DNA of 64,000 nt. It comes from Vibrio sp. JPW-9-11-11. GTDB lineage: Bacteria > Pseudomonadota > Gammaproteobacteria > Enterobacterales > Vibrionaceae. The position numbers and the translations under genes were made by a program. This document shows, in pieces, positions 8,532-17,472 of the stretch. Numbering within the stretch: position 1 is the first letter of the stretch; every line of letters starts with the position of its first letter. Location of the stretch: assembly GCF_013369335.1 (NCBI RefSeq), contig NZ_SZQJ01000002.1, positions 41,287 to 105,286 of the forward strand, read 5' to 3'. The notes under the pieces were generated by a model that saw nothing but the letters and a program-made list of their open reading frames with translations, had not been told where the DNA came from and ran no database searches.

Positions 8532-9119
8532 ATGCTGTTAATTATCGATAATTACGACTCGTTCACTTACAACCTCTACCAATATTTTTGCGAGTTAGGG
8601 GCTGAAGTGAAAGTGGTGCGTAACGATGAGATTGATATCGCAGGGATTGAGGCGCTGAAGCCGAGCCATTTGGTTATCTCACCTGGGCCGTGTACGCCGA
8701 ATGAAGCAGGCATTTCGCTGGTGGCGATAGAGCACTTTGCTGGCAAGTTGCCGATTTTAGGGGTGTGCTTAGGGCATCAGGCGATTGCGCAAGTGTTTGG
8801 TGGAAAGGTGGTGCGCGCTCGGCAGGTAATGCACGGTAAAACTTCTCCGATCCGCCACAATAACCGCAGTGTGTTTGCTGGCTTGAACAATCCTCTTACC
8901 GTGACGCGCTACCATTCTCTGGTGGTCAAAAATGGCACTTTGCCTGACTGCTTTGAACTCACGGCTTGGACGGAGCGAGAGGATGGCTCAATGGACGAGA
9001 TCATGGGCTACCAACACAAAACTCTGCCGATTGATGCGGTGCAGTTTCATCCCGAGTCGATTAAAACAGAGCAAGGGCACCAGATCCTTGCTAATTTTAT
9101 CGCGCGCCAACCACTTTAA
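8532..9119 (+). CDS. pabA: Aminodeoxychorismate synthase glutaminase subunit (PabA; TrpG-like)
   Basis: Class I glutamine amidotransferase that supplies ammonia to PabB to make 4-amino-4-deoxychorismate for folate synthesis. The 195-residue protein begins [17 protein letters not shown], has the oxyanion [10 protein letters not shown] segment, nucleophile Cys79 in GVCLGHQ, and His173/Glu175 in QFHPES. The family also serves anthranilate synthase; the absence of trp genes and the downstream argD (pabA-argD adjacency also occurs in E. coli) favour PabA. No strong ribosome site precedes the ATG. Confidence 0.93.
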   Translation: MLLIIDNYDSFTYNLYQYFCELGAEVKVVRNDEIDIAGIEALKPSHLVISPGPCTPNEAGISLVAIEHFAGKLPILGVCLGHQAIAQVFGGKVVRARQVMHGKTSPIRHNNRSVFAGLNNPLTVTRYHSLVVKNGTLPDCFELTAWTEREDGSMDEIMGYQHKTLPIDAVQFHPESIKTEQGHQILANFIARQPL

Positions 9120-9519
9120 ACATTTTAGTCAGGTTTTTTCGCCATGCTAAAGCCTGACTAAGATCACCTTTCTTAACATTTCTTTCATAATTCCCCACTT
9201 GAATAGTCTGTGAAAAACTATGCGAGCAGTTTGTCGCGCCTACGCTCCAGCCCTTATTGAGACTATGATTAACCTAAGCTTATCTTTGCTATAAGAATAT
9301 ATTGCTTCATAAAAGTGATGGCGTGATGCATAAATACTCATAGATGGTGAGTGTTGCCCTCCGAACGGGTAACTAAAAAGAATAAATCACTATTGAAATG
9401 GTTAATTAAATGTAAATACAATGCCGTGATTGCTTAATGGCAAAACAATATCTTATTTCATTGAATCGAAGTAAGGACACCATATTCGCTATGCATGCGG
9501 TATCGAGAGGGAATGTGCA
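9120..9519. promoter_or_regulatory. pabA-argD intergenic region with candidate ARG box
   Basis: A 400-nt gap. TTAGTCAGG (9125-9133) and CCTGACTAA (9153-9161) form a stem after pabA, but without a T-tract. TGCATAAATACTCA at 9327-9340 matches 12 of 14 positions of the ArgR half-site pair TGAATWWWWATTCA and is a candidate operator for argD control by arginine. No second adjacent ARG box was evident. Confidence 0.45.
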
Positions 9520-10734
9520 ATGACTGTAGAAAATAAAGTAGAACGCGGTTTGTTTGATGAGGTGATGGTGCCTTGTTATAACCCAATGGAAATGATCCCA
9601 GTAAAAGGCGAGGGCTCTCGCGTATGGGACCAGCAAGGCAATGAATATATCGATTTTGCTGGTGGTATCGCCGTGAGCTGTCTAGGTCATTGTCACCCAG
9701 CGATGGTCAATGCATTGACTGAACAAGGGCAAAAGCTTTGGCACCTTAGTAACGTCATGACCAACGAGCCCGCTCTTCGCTTGGCGAAAAAACTCACCGA
9801 AGTGAGCTTTGCTGAAAAAGTCTTCTTTGCTAACTCAGGTGCAGAAGCGAACGAAGCCGCACTTAAGCTTGCTCGTCGTTACGCGGCCGATAAATTTGGC
9901 CCAGAAAAGTCAGAAATCATCGCCTTCACTCAAGGCTTCCACGGCCGTACATTCTTTACCGTCACGGTCGGTGGGCAAGCGGCATATTCAGATGGCTTTG
10001 GTCCTAAACCAGGCGATGTCACTCACTTGCCTTACAACGATGTGGATGCGTTGCGAGAGCACATCTCAGACCGTACTTGTGCAATTATGATGGAACCTTT
10101 GCAAGGCGAAGGCGGCATCATTTCACCAACCGACGAGTTTGTTCAAACCGTACGCGAGCTGTGTGACAAGCACAATGCACTGCTGATCTTTGATGAAGTT
10201 CAAACCGGTAATGGCCGTACAGGTAATTTCTATGCTTACCAAGGTCTCGGTGTCACGCCAGATATCTTAAGTACCGCAAAATCACTCGGTGGTGGTATTC
10301 CAATCGGTGCGATGCTAACCACGACTGAGCTCGCGCAGCACATGAAAGTCGGCACTCACGGCTCAACTTATGGCGGTAACCCACTGGCCTGTGCAGTAGC
10401 AGAAGCGGTGGTTGATGTCGTGAGCCAACCTGAAACGCTTGCCGGTGTGGCGAAGCGCGAAGCGCTATTCCGTGAGGGGTTAACTAAGCTTAACGACAAA
10501 TACCACATCTTTGCCGAAATTCGCGGTAAAGGCCTATTGCTTGGTGCCGCAATGAACGAAGCGTGGCAGGGCCGTGCTCGTGACGTACTTGTAGCGGCGG
10601 GTAAACAAGGTTTGATGGTGTTGGTGGCAGGGGCAAACGTGGTGCGTTTTACTCCGTCACTGGTTATCACTGAAGAAGAAATTCAACAAGGACTCGATCG
10701 CCTAGATAAAGCACTAGCGACATTAGTTAAATAA
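9520..10734 (+). CDS. argD: Acetylornithine/succinylornithine aminotransferase
   Basis: PLP-dependent class III aminotransferase acting in arginine biosynthesis (N-acetylornithine) and, in many bacteria, also in the AST catabolic route (succinylornithine). The 404-residue protein shows [10 protein letters not shown], the [12 protein letters not shown] cofactor motif, and the PLP lysine K254 in STAKSLGGG, then [12 protein letters not shown]. The ATG at 9520 follows a purine-rich GAGAGGGAAT site. It is followed by astA and astD in the same direction, so it probably doubles as AstC; this is why the assignment is bifunctional. No separate astC is seen here. Confidence 0.95.
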   Translation: MTVENKVERGLFDEVMVPCYNPMEMIPVKGEGSRVWDQQGNEYIDFAGGIAVSCLGHCHPAMVNALTEQGQKLWHLSNVMTNEPALRLAKKLTEVSFAEKVFFANSGAEANEAALKLARRYAADKFGPEKSEIIAFTQGFHGRTFFTVTVGGQAAYSDGFGPKPGDVTHLPYNDVDALREHISDRTCAIMMEPLQGEGGIISPTDEFVQTVRELCDKHNALLIFDEVQTGNGRTGNFYAYQGLGVTPDILSTAKSLGGGIPIGAMLTTTELAQHMKVGTHGSTYGGNPLACAVAEAVVDVVSQPETLAGVAKREALFREGLTKLNDKYHIFAEIRGKGLLLGAAMNEAWQGRARDVLVAAGKQGLMVLVAGANVVRFTPSLVITEEEIQQGLDRLDKALATLVK

Positions 10735-10776
10735 TAATTCAACAAACCGGAGGGCTGTTTTGTCATAGCTCTCCCA

Positions 10777-10849
10777 ATACCAGTGCTACTGGTCCTCTAT
10801 TCGGGTTATTGCGTAGCAACAACGAATAGAGGACTGGTAGCATTGGTAT
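10777..10849 (+). other. Long RNA hairpin between argD and astA
   Basis: Arms 10777-10803 and 10823-10849 pair over 27 consecutive base pairs, 24 Watson-Crick and 3 G-U, with a 19-nt loop (10804-10822) that can form an inner TTGC/GCAA helix. The G-U pairs mean the fold is more regular as RNA than as a DNA palindrome. The structure ends 8 nt before the astA ribosome site AGGAGGG (10858-10864) and has no T-tract, so it is not an intrinsic terminator. It may stabilise the upstream mRNA, block RNase, or be a short mobile palindromic repeat. Confidence 0.75.
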
Positions 10850-10872
10850 CCCGCATCAGGAGGGAAGTATCG

Positions 10873-11892
10873 ATGCTGGTTGTTCGCCCTATCGCAATGT
10901 CGGATTACGACGCGCTGCATACCTGCGCAGTGGAGTCGGGTCACGGATTCACATCTCTACCGGTTAACGAAGAACTGTTAACCAATCGCATTACCCATTC
11001 AGAGTACAGCTTTGCTAAACCCAAAGTGACCGAACCCGGTGACGAAGGTTATTTGATGGTCGGTTTTGACCATGAAACCGGCGAAGTGGCAGGCTGTACG
11101 GGTATTGAAGCGTCAATCGGGTGGGATGTGCCTTTTTACTCCTACCATATTAGTACCGTGGTTCATTCATCACGCAAACTGGGCGTTAATAATACGGTTA
11201 AACTTCTGACTTTTGGTAACAACTACACCGGTTGTAGTGAGATTTGTACTCTGTTTCTACGTCCGAGTTTCCGTCAAGGATTGAATGGACGCTTGATGTC
11301 GAAATGTCGATTTTTGATGATGGCCGAGCACCCGCACCGTTTCTCGAAAACCATTTTTGCTGAAATGCGCGGTGTTTCAGATGACGACGGCAACTCGCCG
11401 TTTTGGCAGTGGCTGCAAGAACACTTTTTCTCGATTGACTTCACCATGGCCGATTATCTGACTGGTATTGGGGCTAAAGGCTTTATCGCAGATCTGATGC
11501 CAAAACTGCCGATTTATATCAACTTATTGAGCAAAGAAGCACAAGAAGTGATCGGTAAAGTGCACGAAAACACTAAGCCCGCACTGAGACTACTAGAAAA
11601 AGAGGGCTTTACTTGCCGCAACTACGTCGACATTTTTGATGCAGGCCCGACGGTTGAATGTGATCTTCGCAATATTGAGTCGGTACGCCACTCAATTCGC
11701 GCCAAGGTGACGGTTGCCGAACACTCAAGCTCGCAAGATTTCCTGATTGCGAATACCTCATTTGAACACTTCCGCGCAACCGCAGCGAAAGCGGCGTACG
11801 ACAAAGAAACGGACTCTGTGATCCTCTCACCAACGGTCGCTGAAGCGCTGCAGGTGAAAGAGGGTGAGTTTGTGCGTATGTTGCCTCAGTAA
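10873..11892 (+). CDS. astA: Arginine N-succinyltransferase
   Basis: First enzyme of the arginine succinyltransferase (AST) pathway: transfers succinyl from succinyl-CoA to arginine. I chose ATG 10873, with AGGAGGG 8 nt upstream, giving MLVVRPIAMSDYDALH and 339 residues (E. coli AstA is 344); the open frame extends 30 codons upstream only because it reads through the hairpin. Recognisable family segments include ESGHGFTSLP near the N-terminus and FLRPSFRQGLNGRLMSK in the acetyltransferase-like core. It sits between argD and astD; astB and astE are not in this window. Confidence 0.95.
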   Translation: MLVVRPIAMSDYDALHTCAVESGHGFTSLPVNEELLTNRITHSEYSFAKPKVTEPGDEGYLMVGFDHETGEVAGCTGIEASIGWDVPFYSYHISTVVHSSRKLGVNNTVKLLTFGNNYTGCSEICTLFLRPSFRQGLNGRLMSKCRFLMMAEHPHRFSKTIFAEMRGVSDDDGNSPFWQWLQEHFFSIDFTMADYLTGIGAKGFIADLMPKLPIYINLLSKEAQEVIGKVHENTKPALRLLEKEGFTCRNYVDIFDAGPTVECDLRNIESVRHSIRAKVTVAEHSSSQDFLIANTSFEHFRATAAKAAYDKETDSVILSPTVAEALQVKEGEFVRMLPQ

Positions 11893-11908
11893 ATAAAGGA
11901 TATTAGTC

Positions 11909-13366
11909 ATGACACATTGGATTGCAGGAGAGTGGCTCGCAGGAGAAGGCGAGCCGATGGACTCGACGAGCCCATACAACAACGAGGTGATTTGGCAAGG
12001 CGTGAGTGCAACGCCAGATCAAGTGGAACAAGCTGTAACGGCGGCACGCCACGCCTTCGTCGGTTGGAAAAAACTCAGCTTTGCCGAACGTGAAGCCGTG
12101 GTGCTGGCATTTGCCGAACAGGTCAAACAGCACAGTGAGCAAATAGCTGAAATCATTGCTAAAGAAACCGGTAAGCCGATTTGGGAAACGCGCACTGAGG
12201 CCGCGGCGATGGCGGGCAAGATTGCGATTTCTATTCGTGCCTATCATCAACGTACCGGTGAGACACAACGCGAAGCGGCGGGCAATCAGATTGTATTGCG
12301 CCATCGACCGCTGGGTGTGATGGCGGTATTTGGCCCGTATAACTTCCCGGGGCACTTGCCAAATGGTCATATCGTGCCTGCGCTGCTCGCCGGTAACACT
12401 GTGGTATTCAAACCTTCAGAGCAAACCCCGCTAACGGGTGAGTTTGCGATGAAGTTGTGGGAAAAAGCGGGCTTGCCAAAAGGCGTGATCAACTTGGTGC
12501 AAGGCGCTAAAGAAACCGGCATCGCCCTAGCTGAGTCTAAAGGTATTGATGGTGTGCTATTCACGGGCAGCGCCAACACAGGTCATATTCTTCACCGTCA
12601 GTTTGCAGGACAACCAGGCAAAATGCTCGCTCTAGAAATGGGCGGCAACAACCCTATGGTGATTTCTGATCACTATGGTGATGTCGATGCGACGGTTTAT
12701 ACCATTATTCAGTCGGCCTTTATCAGTGCGGGGCAACGCTGTACTTGTGCGCGTCGCCTGTATGTGCCTATCGGTGAAAAAGGTGACCTGTTGGTCAACA
12801 AATTGGTTGAAGCGACCAATAAGATTCGTGTCGACCAGCCATTTGCCGAGCCAGCTCCGTTTATGGGCCCACAGATCTCGAAAGCCGCCGCCGACTTTAT
12901 TTTGGCAGCGCAAGCAAACTTGCAACAGCTTGGTGGTAACAGCCTAGTTGAAGCGAAAGCGGGTGAAGCCGCATTCGTCACGCCGGGCATCATTGATGTC
13001 ACCGCGATTGAAGCGCTACCAGACGAAGAATACTTTGGCCCACTATTGCAAGTGGTTCGCTACCAAGGTTTGGAGCAAGCCGTTGAACTGGCCAACGACA
13101 CGCGGTTTGGCTTGTCGGCGGGCTTAGTTTCAACCGATGACAGCGAGTGGGAGTACTTTGTCGACCACATTCGCGCAGGCATCGTCAATCGCAACCGCCA
13201 GTTAACCGGAGCCAGTGGTGATGCGCCATTTGGTGGGCCTGGGGCGTCGGGCAATTTACGTCCGAGCGCGTTTTACGCCGCCGATTATTGTGCTTACCCA
13301 ATGGCCTCAATGGAAGGCGAAGCCACTGAGCTACCCGCTAGCTTGAGCCCGGGTGTTGAACTCTAA
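11909..13366 (+). CDS. astD: N-succinylglutamate 5-semialdehyde dehydrogenase
   Basis: Fourth step of the AST pathway: NAD-dependent oxidation of succinylglutamate semialdehyde to succinylglutamate. The 485-residue aldehyde dehydrogenase has the cofactor segment VFKPSEQTP, catalytic Glu243 in [10 protein letters not shown], and nucleophile Cys278 in [10 protein letters not shown]. It starts 16 nt after astA with AAAGGA upstream and is surely co-transcribed with it. A terminator-like stem with T-tract lies after it at 13431-13480. Confidence 0.96.
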   Translation: MTHWIAGEWLAGEGEPMDSTSPYNNEVIWQGVSATPDQVEQAVTAARHAFVGWKKLSFAEREAVVLAFAEQVKQHSEQIAEIIAKETGKPIWETRTEAAAMAGKIAISIRAYHQRTGETQREAAGNQIVLRHRPLGVMAVFGPYNFPGHLPNGHIVPALLAGNTVVFKPSEQTPLTGEFAMKLWEKAGLPKGVINLVQGAKETGIALAESKGIDGVLFTGSANTGHILHRQFAGQPGKMLALEMGGNNPMVISDHYGDVDATVYTIIQSAFISAGQRCTCARRLYVPIGEKGDLLVNKLVEATNKIRVDQPFAEPAPFMGPQISKAAADFILAAQANLQQLGGNSLVEAKAGEAAFVTPGIIDVTAIEALPDEEYFGPLLQVVRYQGLEQAVELANDTRFGLSAGLVSTDDSEWEYFVDHIRAGIVNRNRQLTGASGDAPFGGPGASGNLRPSAFYAADYCAYPMASMEGEATELPASLSPGVEL

Positions 13367-13393
13367 AAAAATAATAGAATAAGTTCCCTTTTT

Positions 13394-13480
13394 TGCCCCC
13401 GAGCTGGGGGCATAGCAACGTCACAGGCTGAAGGCTATCGGATTGACTTTTCTGGACACGTCGGTCCGGTAGCCTTTTTT
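13394..13480 (+). terminator. Terminator region after astD (two hairpins)
   Basis: A first stem TGCCCCC-GAGCT-GGGGGCA (13394-13412) has no T-tract on either strand. A second stem, AAGGCTATCGGA (13431-13442) with TCCGGTAGCCTT (13465-13476, one G-U pair), is followed by TTTT and is the likely intrinsic terminator of the ast transcript. Confidence 0.75.
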
Positions 13481-13528
13481 ATAACTCAAACAACTATATA
13501 ACGTAAACAACCCCAACAAGGAGGCGGT

Positions 13529-14320
13529 ATGTCGCCAGATGTTTTATTCCAGTCGTTATGGAGTGACTATATTCAACGCTTGTGTCCCTCTGCTGAAAAA
13601 GTGCATCAATTGCTGCAAGAGGATGACGCGCTCATTAATGACCACATTGCCCTACGCACATTCAATGTTGCCCCGCTTGGTATCGCAACCTTAGCTCAGC
13701 CTTTTCTAGATGCGGGCTACAAGCCATGTGGCGATTATGTTTTTGAAAGTAAAAAATTGGTCGCTAAGCACTACGAGCACCCAGATCCGAAACAGCCAAA
13801 AGTCTTCATCAGTGAGCTGAAAGTGGATGAGTGCTCTAGTGATTTACAAGCGATCGTTGCCAAGCTAGTAGAGCAAGTAGACACCGATAAGCTAAAAGGT
13901 CATGAGTTCTTATACGGTGGACGTTTGTGGGATCTGAGTTACGCGGATTTTCAAACGCTTGCTAAAGAGAGCGAGTACGCGGCTTGGTTAGCTGCGCATG
14001 GCTACGGAGCCAACCACTTTACCGTGAGCGTTAACCAGCTTAATGCGTTTGATGAAGTGAAAGGGGTGAATGACCATCTTCGTGACGCCGGATTTACTAT
14101 TAACGAGTTTGGTGGTGAAGTAAAAGGCACGCCCGAAGTGTTACTCGAGCAGTCGTCGACTATGGCGGATAAAGTCGCGGTGCAGTTTAGCGAAGGCAGT
14201 GAAATGATTCCTGGCGGTTTTTACGAGTTTGCTAAGCGATACCCGATGGAAAACGGCGAGTTGTATCCAGGGTTTGTTGCGGCATCCGCAGACAAGATTT
14301 TCGAGAGTACCAACGGCTAA
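13529..14320 (+). CDS. DUF1338 family protein (HglS-like iron dioxygenase fold)
   Basis: The 263-residue protein belongs to DUF1338, whose characterised member HglS (YdcJ) is a 2-oxoadipate dioxygenase/decarboxylase; shorter members like this one have no settled substrate. Candidate metal-binding histidines are His39 in LINDHIALRTFN and His163 in YGANHFTVSVNQ; Glu residues near the C-terminus (PGGFYEFAKRYP) could complete the site. An AAGGAGG sequence lies just upstream of the ATG. The gene stands alone, facing crp across a shared terminator. Its position after ast genes hints at amino-acid breakdown but does not prove it. Confidence 0.8.
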   Translation: MSPDVLFQSLWSDYIQRLCPSAEKVHQLLQEDDALINDHIALRTFNVAPLGIATLAQPFLDAGYKPCGDYVFESKKLVAKHYEHPDPKQPKVFISELKVDECSSDLQAIVAKLVEQVDTDKLKGHEFLYGGRLWDLSYADFQTLAKESEYAAWLAAHGYGANHFTVSVNQLNAFDEVKGVNDHLRDAGFTINEFGGEVKGTPEVLLEQSSTMADKVAVQFSEGSEMIPGGFYEFAKRYPMENGELYPGFVAASADKIFESTNG

Positions 14321-14340
14321 CCTGCTTCGGGAATGAAAAG

Positions 14341-14372
14341 AAAAAGCCACCCATGTTTCCATGGGTGGCTTT
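14341..14372. terminator. Bidirectional terminator between DUF1338 gene and crp
   Basis: AAAGCCACCCATG (14343-14355) pairs perfectly over 13 bp with 14360-14372 around a TTTC loop. The minus-strand reading is followed by TTTTTCTTTT, so it serves crp best; the plus-strand T-tract is short. Confidence 0.85.
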
Positions 14373-14395
14373 CAATATTCATACGTTAAACGAAA

Positions 14396-15028
14396 TTAAC
14401 GAGTACCGTAGACCACGATGGTTTTACCGTGAGCAGAGATCAGGTTTTGCTCTTCTAGCATCTTCAAGATACGACCCACAGTCTCACGAGAACAGCCAAC
14501 GATTTGGCCGATTTCTTGACGGGTGATCTTAATTTGCATGCCGTCTGGGTGCGTCATTGCATCGGGTTGCTTCGCTAAGTTAAGTAGCGTTTGTGCGATG
14601 CGGCCTGTCACGTCAAGGAAGGCAAGGTCACCCACTTTTTGGCTAGTCACTTGTAGGCGGCTTGCCATTTGCGCGGAAAGGCGCATTAGGATATCTGGGT
14701 TCACTTGGATCAGTTGACGGAACTTCTTGAATGAGATTTCCGCTACTTCACAAGGAGATTTTGCACGAACCCAAGCGGTACGTTCTTGATCTTCTTCGAA
14801 TAAGCCAAGTTCACCGATAAAGTCGCCTTGGTTTAGGTAAGAAAGGATCATCTCCTTACCTTCTTCGTCTTTGATAAGAACCGCTACAGAACCTTTAACG
14901 ATGTAGTACAAAGTTTCCGCCTTTTCGCCCGCGTGAATTAGCGTGCTTTTTGAAGGGTACTTATGAATATGACAATGTGAAAGGAACCACTCTAATGTAG
15001 GGTCGGTTTGAGGTTTACCTAGAACCAT
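14396..15028 (-). CDS. crp: cAMP receptor protein (CRP)
   Basis: Global regulator that binds cAMP and activates catabolic genes; in Vibrio it also affects competence, virulence and motility. The 210-residue product has the length and sequence of enterobacterial [23 protein letters not shown], the cAMP pocket [20 protein letters not shown] at about residues 70-90, and the C-terminal helix-turn-helix [20 protein letters not shown] near residues 170-189. A candidate CRP site lies about 195 nt upstream, consistent with the autoregulation known in E. coli. In E. coli yhfA lies between crp and prkB; it is missing here. Confidence 0.98.
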   Translation of the reverse strand: MVLGKPQTDPTLEWFLSHCHIHKYPSKSTLIHAGEKAETLYYIVKGSVAVLIKDEEGKEMILSYLNQGDFIGELGLFEEDQERTAWVRAKSPCEVAEISFKKFRQLIQVNPDILMRLSAQMASRLQVTSQKVGDLAFLDVTGRIAQTLLNLAKQPDAMTHPDGMQIKITRQEIGQIVGCSRETVGRILKMLEEQNLISAHGKTIVVYGTR

Positions 15029-15221
15029 AATATCTCACTTCCTCTGCAGGGTACGCTTGCTGCTTTCCATGTTGTAGCAAGCCTTAAATCAAGACTTACT
15101 AGGATAAGAGCACTTTATCAATGCTGCAAGCCAACTTGTGTTTCGGTATCAAATAGTATCCTTTTTCGAAAACGATTTCTTGATTTTAATCGGGTCCGAA
15201 TAGGGTTTTAGTAAGCAAAAA

Positions 15222-15237
15222 TGTGCACATGATCACG
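15222..15237. promoter_or_regulatory. Candidate CRP binding site upstream of crp
   Basis: TGTGC-ACATGA-TCACG matches the CRP consensus TGTGA-N6-TCACA at 8 of 10 half-site positions with correct spacing. It lies in the crp-prkB intergenic region, about 195 nt before the crp start, and could mediate autoregulation. Confidence 0.45.
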
Positions 15238-15270
15238 GTATGAAAAGTAATCGTGTTTTGGCTGTGAGCC

Positions 15271-16140
15271 CTAGCCAATTTTTCCAGTTTCAATCAATTG
15301 CTGCAGGATTGGCCTGACAATCAATTCCATCGCAAAGCTCATTTTCCCGCCCGGTACCACTAGGGTGTTGTGACGTGACATAAAAGAGCCGTCAATCATG
15401 GCGAGTAAATAAGGGAAGTCGACATTCTTTATCCCACGTAGGCGAATGACGACGAAACTTTCGTCTAAACTCGGGATGCCTTTGGCGTTGAGTGGGTTAG
15501 AGGTATCGACGGTTGGTACGCGTTGAAAGTTAATATGCGTGCGCGAAAACTGCGGCGTGATGTAGTTGAGGTAGTCATCCATCGAACGAACAATCGAGTC
15601 CATTACCGCTTCGCGCGAGTGGCCGCGATCGCGGGTGTCTCGAACGAATTTTTGAATCCACTCTAAGTTAACGATAGGGACCATGCCTATCAGGAAGTCT
15701 ACGTGCTGTGCGACATTGACATCGCCATCGACCACACCACCGTGCAACCCTTCATAAAACATCACGTCGGAGTTTTCCGGCAGGTCTTGCCACGGCGTAA
15801 ACGTACCCGGCATTTGGTTGTAAGGCACGGCTTCATCGAAAGTATGTAGATAGCGACGAACTTGGCCGATGCCTTCTTGTCCGTACTTGCGGAAAAACTC
15901 AGCCAGTGCACCAAAATCATTGGCTTGAGGACCAAAGTAACTGATATGGCGGCCTTGCTCACGGGCTTTGCGAATTTCGACGTCCATTTCTGGGCGGGTG
16001 AAACGGTGGAAGCTGTCGCCTTCAACCCAAGCGGGTTTGATGTTCATCATATTGAACATCTTACGAAACGCTTCTGAAGTCGTTGTCGTCCCGGCGCCAG
16101 ATGAACCCGTCACCGCGATAATAGGGTGTTTTGCTGACAT
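15271..16140 (-). CDS. prkB: Phosphoribulokinase-like P-loop kinase
   Basis: Member of the phosphoribulokinase/uridine kinase family found beside crp in many gamma-proteobacteria. The 289-residue protein has a P-loop GSSGAGTT at residues 12-19 followed by TTSEAF, and the PRK-like segments VEGDSFHRF and MFYEGLHGG. True phosphoribulokinase makes ribulose-1,5-bisphosphate for CO2 fixation, but no Rubisco is visible here and the biological substrate of PrkB in heterotrophs is not established. An alternative name is YhfA-adjacent PrkB; family assignment is firm, function is not. Confidence 0.93.
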   Translation of the reverse strand: MSAKHPIIAVTGSSGAGTTTTSEAFRKMFNMMNIKPAWVEGDSFHRFTRPEMDVEIRKAREQGRHISYFGPQANDFGALAEFFRKYGQEGIGQVRRYLHTFDEAVPYNQMPGTFTPWQDLPENSDVMFYEGLHGGVVDGDVNVAQHVDFLIGMVPIVNLEWIQKFVRDTRDRGHSREAVMDSIVRSMDDYLNYITPQFSRTHINFQRVPTVDTSNPLNAKGIPSLDESFVVIRLRGIKNVDFPYLLAMIDGSFMSRHNTLVVPGGKMSFAMELIVRPILQQLIETGKIG

Positions 16141-16231
16141 GACAAACCTTGTCTGTGAATAACTTTCCTGTAAACGCTGACCACTATAACACGCTTTTTC
16201 TGCGAGTCACTGTATGACGTGCGTTAAATGC

Positions 16232-16444
16232 TCAGAACTTGTTTCTCATCTGAATATCAACACTCTCATGCAGTTCAGAGTAGACCACGACGGCCTCGCC
16301 TGACTCAAGTTGAGGCTTGATTTGGTCAACCTTTTCTTGCAATGAGATCTCTTTGTCGCCGTAGTCAGTGCCCTCTCGAAGTACAAATTCTCGAATAAGG
16401 TTGTCTAAGGTTTCTGGGTCGATTTGTTGCCATGGAACGATCAT
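16232..16444 (-). CDS. yheU: YheU family protein
   Basis: A 70-residue acidic cytosolic protein of unknown function (UPF0270). It begins [20 protein letters not shown] and contains REGTDYG, both diagnostic for YheU. It follows yheT on the same strand, 41 nt downstream, as in E. coli, so it is probably co-transcribed. Confidence 0.92.
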   Translation of the reverse strand: MIVPWQQIDPETLDNLIREFVLREGTDYGDKEISLQEKVDQIKPQLESGEAVVVYSELHESVDIQMRNKF

Positions 16445-16485
16445 AAATACCTCGTCATTTTATGCTCGATAGTGCAGTGCGGCTA

Positions 16486-17463
16486 TTATGCCGAAACCGC
16501 CAAACTTTCATAGTAGGCAGGGAGACTCTCTTCTAGCCAAAAGCGCGGTTTGAGTGCGCTACCGGTAACAAAGCCCACATGACCACCTTGATCAAAAAGT
16601 CGATAATCGATGTTATCGGGCAGGATATATTTAGGGATCACCGCGTCGGTCATAAAGGGATCGTCTTTAGCGTGGATGATCTGAGTCGGCAGTCGAATCT
16701 CTTTTAGGCGATGGATCCCCGAGCAGCGCTGATAGTAATCTGCCGCATCTTTAAATCCATGCAGTGGGGCGGTGATGAGGTCATCAAAATCGTACAAGCG
16801 AGTGACTCGCTTAATATGTTGATAGCTGACACCCAGTTCGCCTTTGAGTAGATGGTGTTTTTGCAAAGCACTTTTTTTGAGAGAAGAGAGTAAGTAGCTT
16901 TTGTATAGCTTGGAAAAGCCTTTCTCGATCCGTTCTGAACAAGCAGAAAGGTCTAGCGGCGCAGAGACAATGGTGGCGGCATCGAGCAAAGGATCGTTGC
17001 TGTATTGGGCTAAGTAGTTAGCCAGCATGTTGCCGCCTAGCGAAATGCCAACTGCGACCTTTTTTTGGTTGGGGAAGTGCTGATTGAGGTGTTTGAGAAA
17101 CAAGCGAGCGTCTTCGATTTCACCTGAGTGGTAAGCGCGCGCCAGCTTGTTGGGTTTACCGCTGCAACCACGAAAGTGCATGATGACAGATAACCAGCCT
17201 TGGTTGGCAAAGGCGTGCATCAACCCATTGGCATACGGGCTATAAAAACAGCCTTCGAGGCCATGAAACAGGACAAACAGAGGCTTGTTTTGCGCGCTGG
17301 GTTGGTCGTAAGGCTCACTCCAAGCAATATCGAGAAAGTCACCATCTGGGGTATCTAGAGTTTGCCACACGGGCTCAAAGAGCGCTTTTTTACGAATCAA
17401 ACGCGGGGCTAATGTCTGCAAGTGCGGATTGGCTAAACCGGTTGCCGCGATAAATTGAGTCAT
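16486..17463 (-). CDS. yheT: YheT-type alpha/beta hydrolase
   Basis: Predicted esterase of the AB-hydrolase YheT/ABHD1-3 family; the substrate is unknown. The 325-residue protein has FVLFHGLEG near the oxyanion region, the nucleophile elbow VGISLGGNML, a later acid segment HAKDDPFMTD, and the catalytic His in DQGGHVGFV near the C-terminus. It begins MTQFIAATGLANPHLQTL, the conserved YheT N-terminus. It lies 9 nt after the TIGR02444 gene in the yheS-to-yheU run. Confidence 0.94.
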   Translation of the reverse strand: MTQFIAATGLANPHLQTLAPRLIRKKALFEPVWQTLDTPDGDFLDIAWSEPYDQPSAQNKPLFVLFHGLEGCFYSPYANGLMHAFANQGWLSVIMHFRGCSGKPNKLARAYHSGEIEDARLFLKHLNQHFPNQKKVAVGISLGGNMLANYLAQYSNDPLLDAATIVSAPLDLSACSERIEKGFSKLYKSYLLSSLKKSALQKHHLLKGELGVSYQHIKRVTRLYDFDDLITAPLHGFKDAADYYQRCSGIHRLKEIRLPTQIIHAKDDPFMTDAVIPKYILPDNIDYRLFDQGGHVGFVTGSALKPRFWLEESLPAYYESLAVSA

Positions 17464-17472
17464 GGCTTGTCC

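Noticed and set aside
10777..10849. Integron attC (VCR-like) site
   Set aside because: The hairpin lacks the RYYYAAC/GTTRRRY core boxes and bulged bases of attC sites and sits inside an operon with no cassette or integrase.
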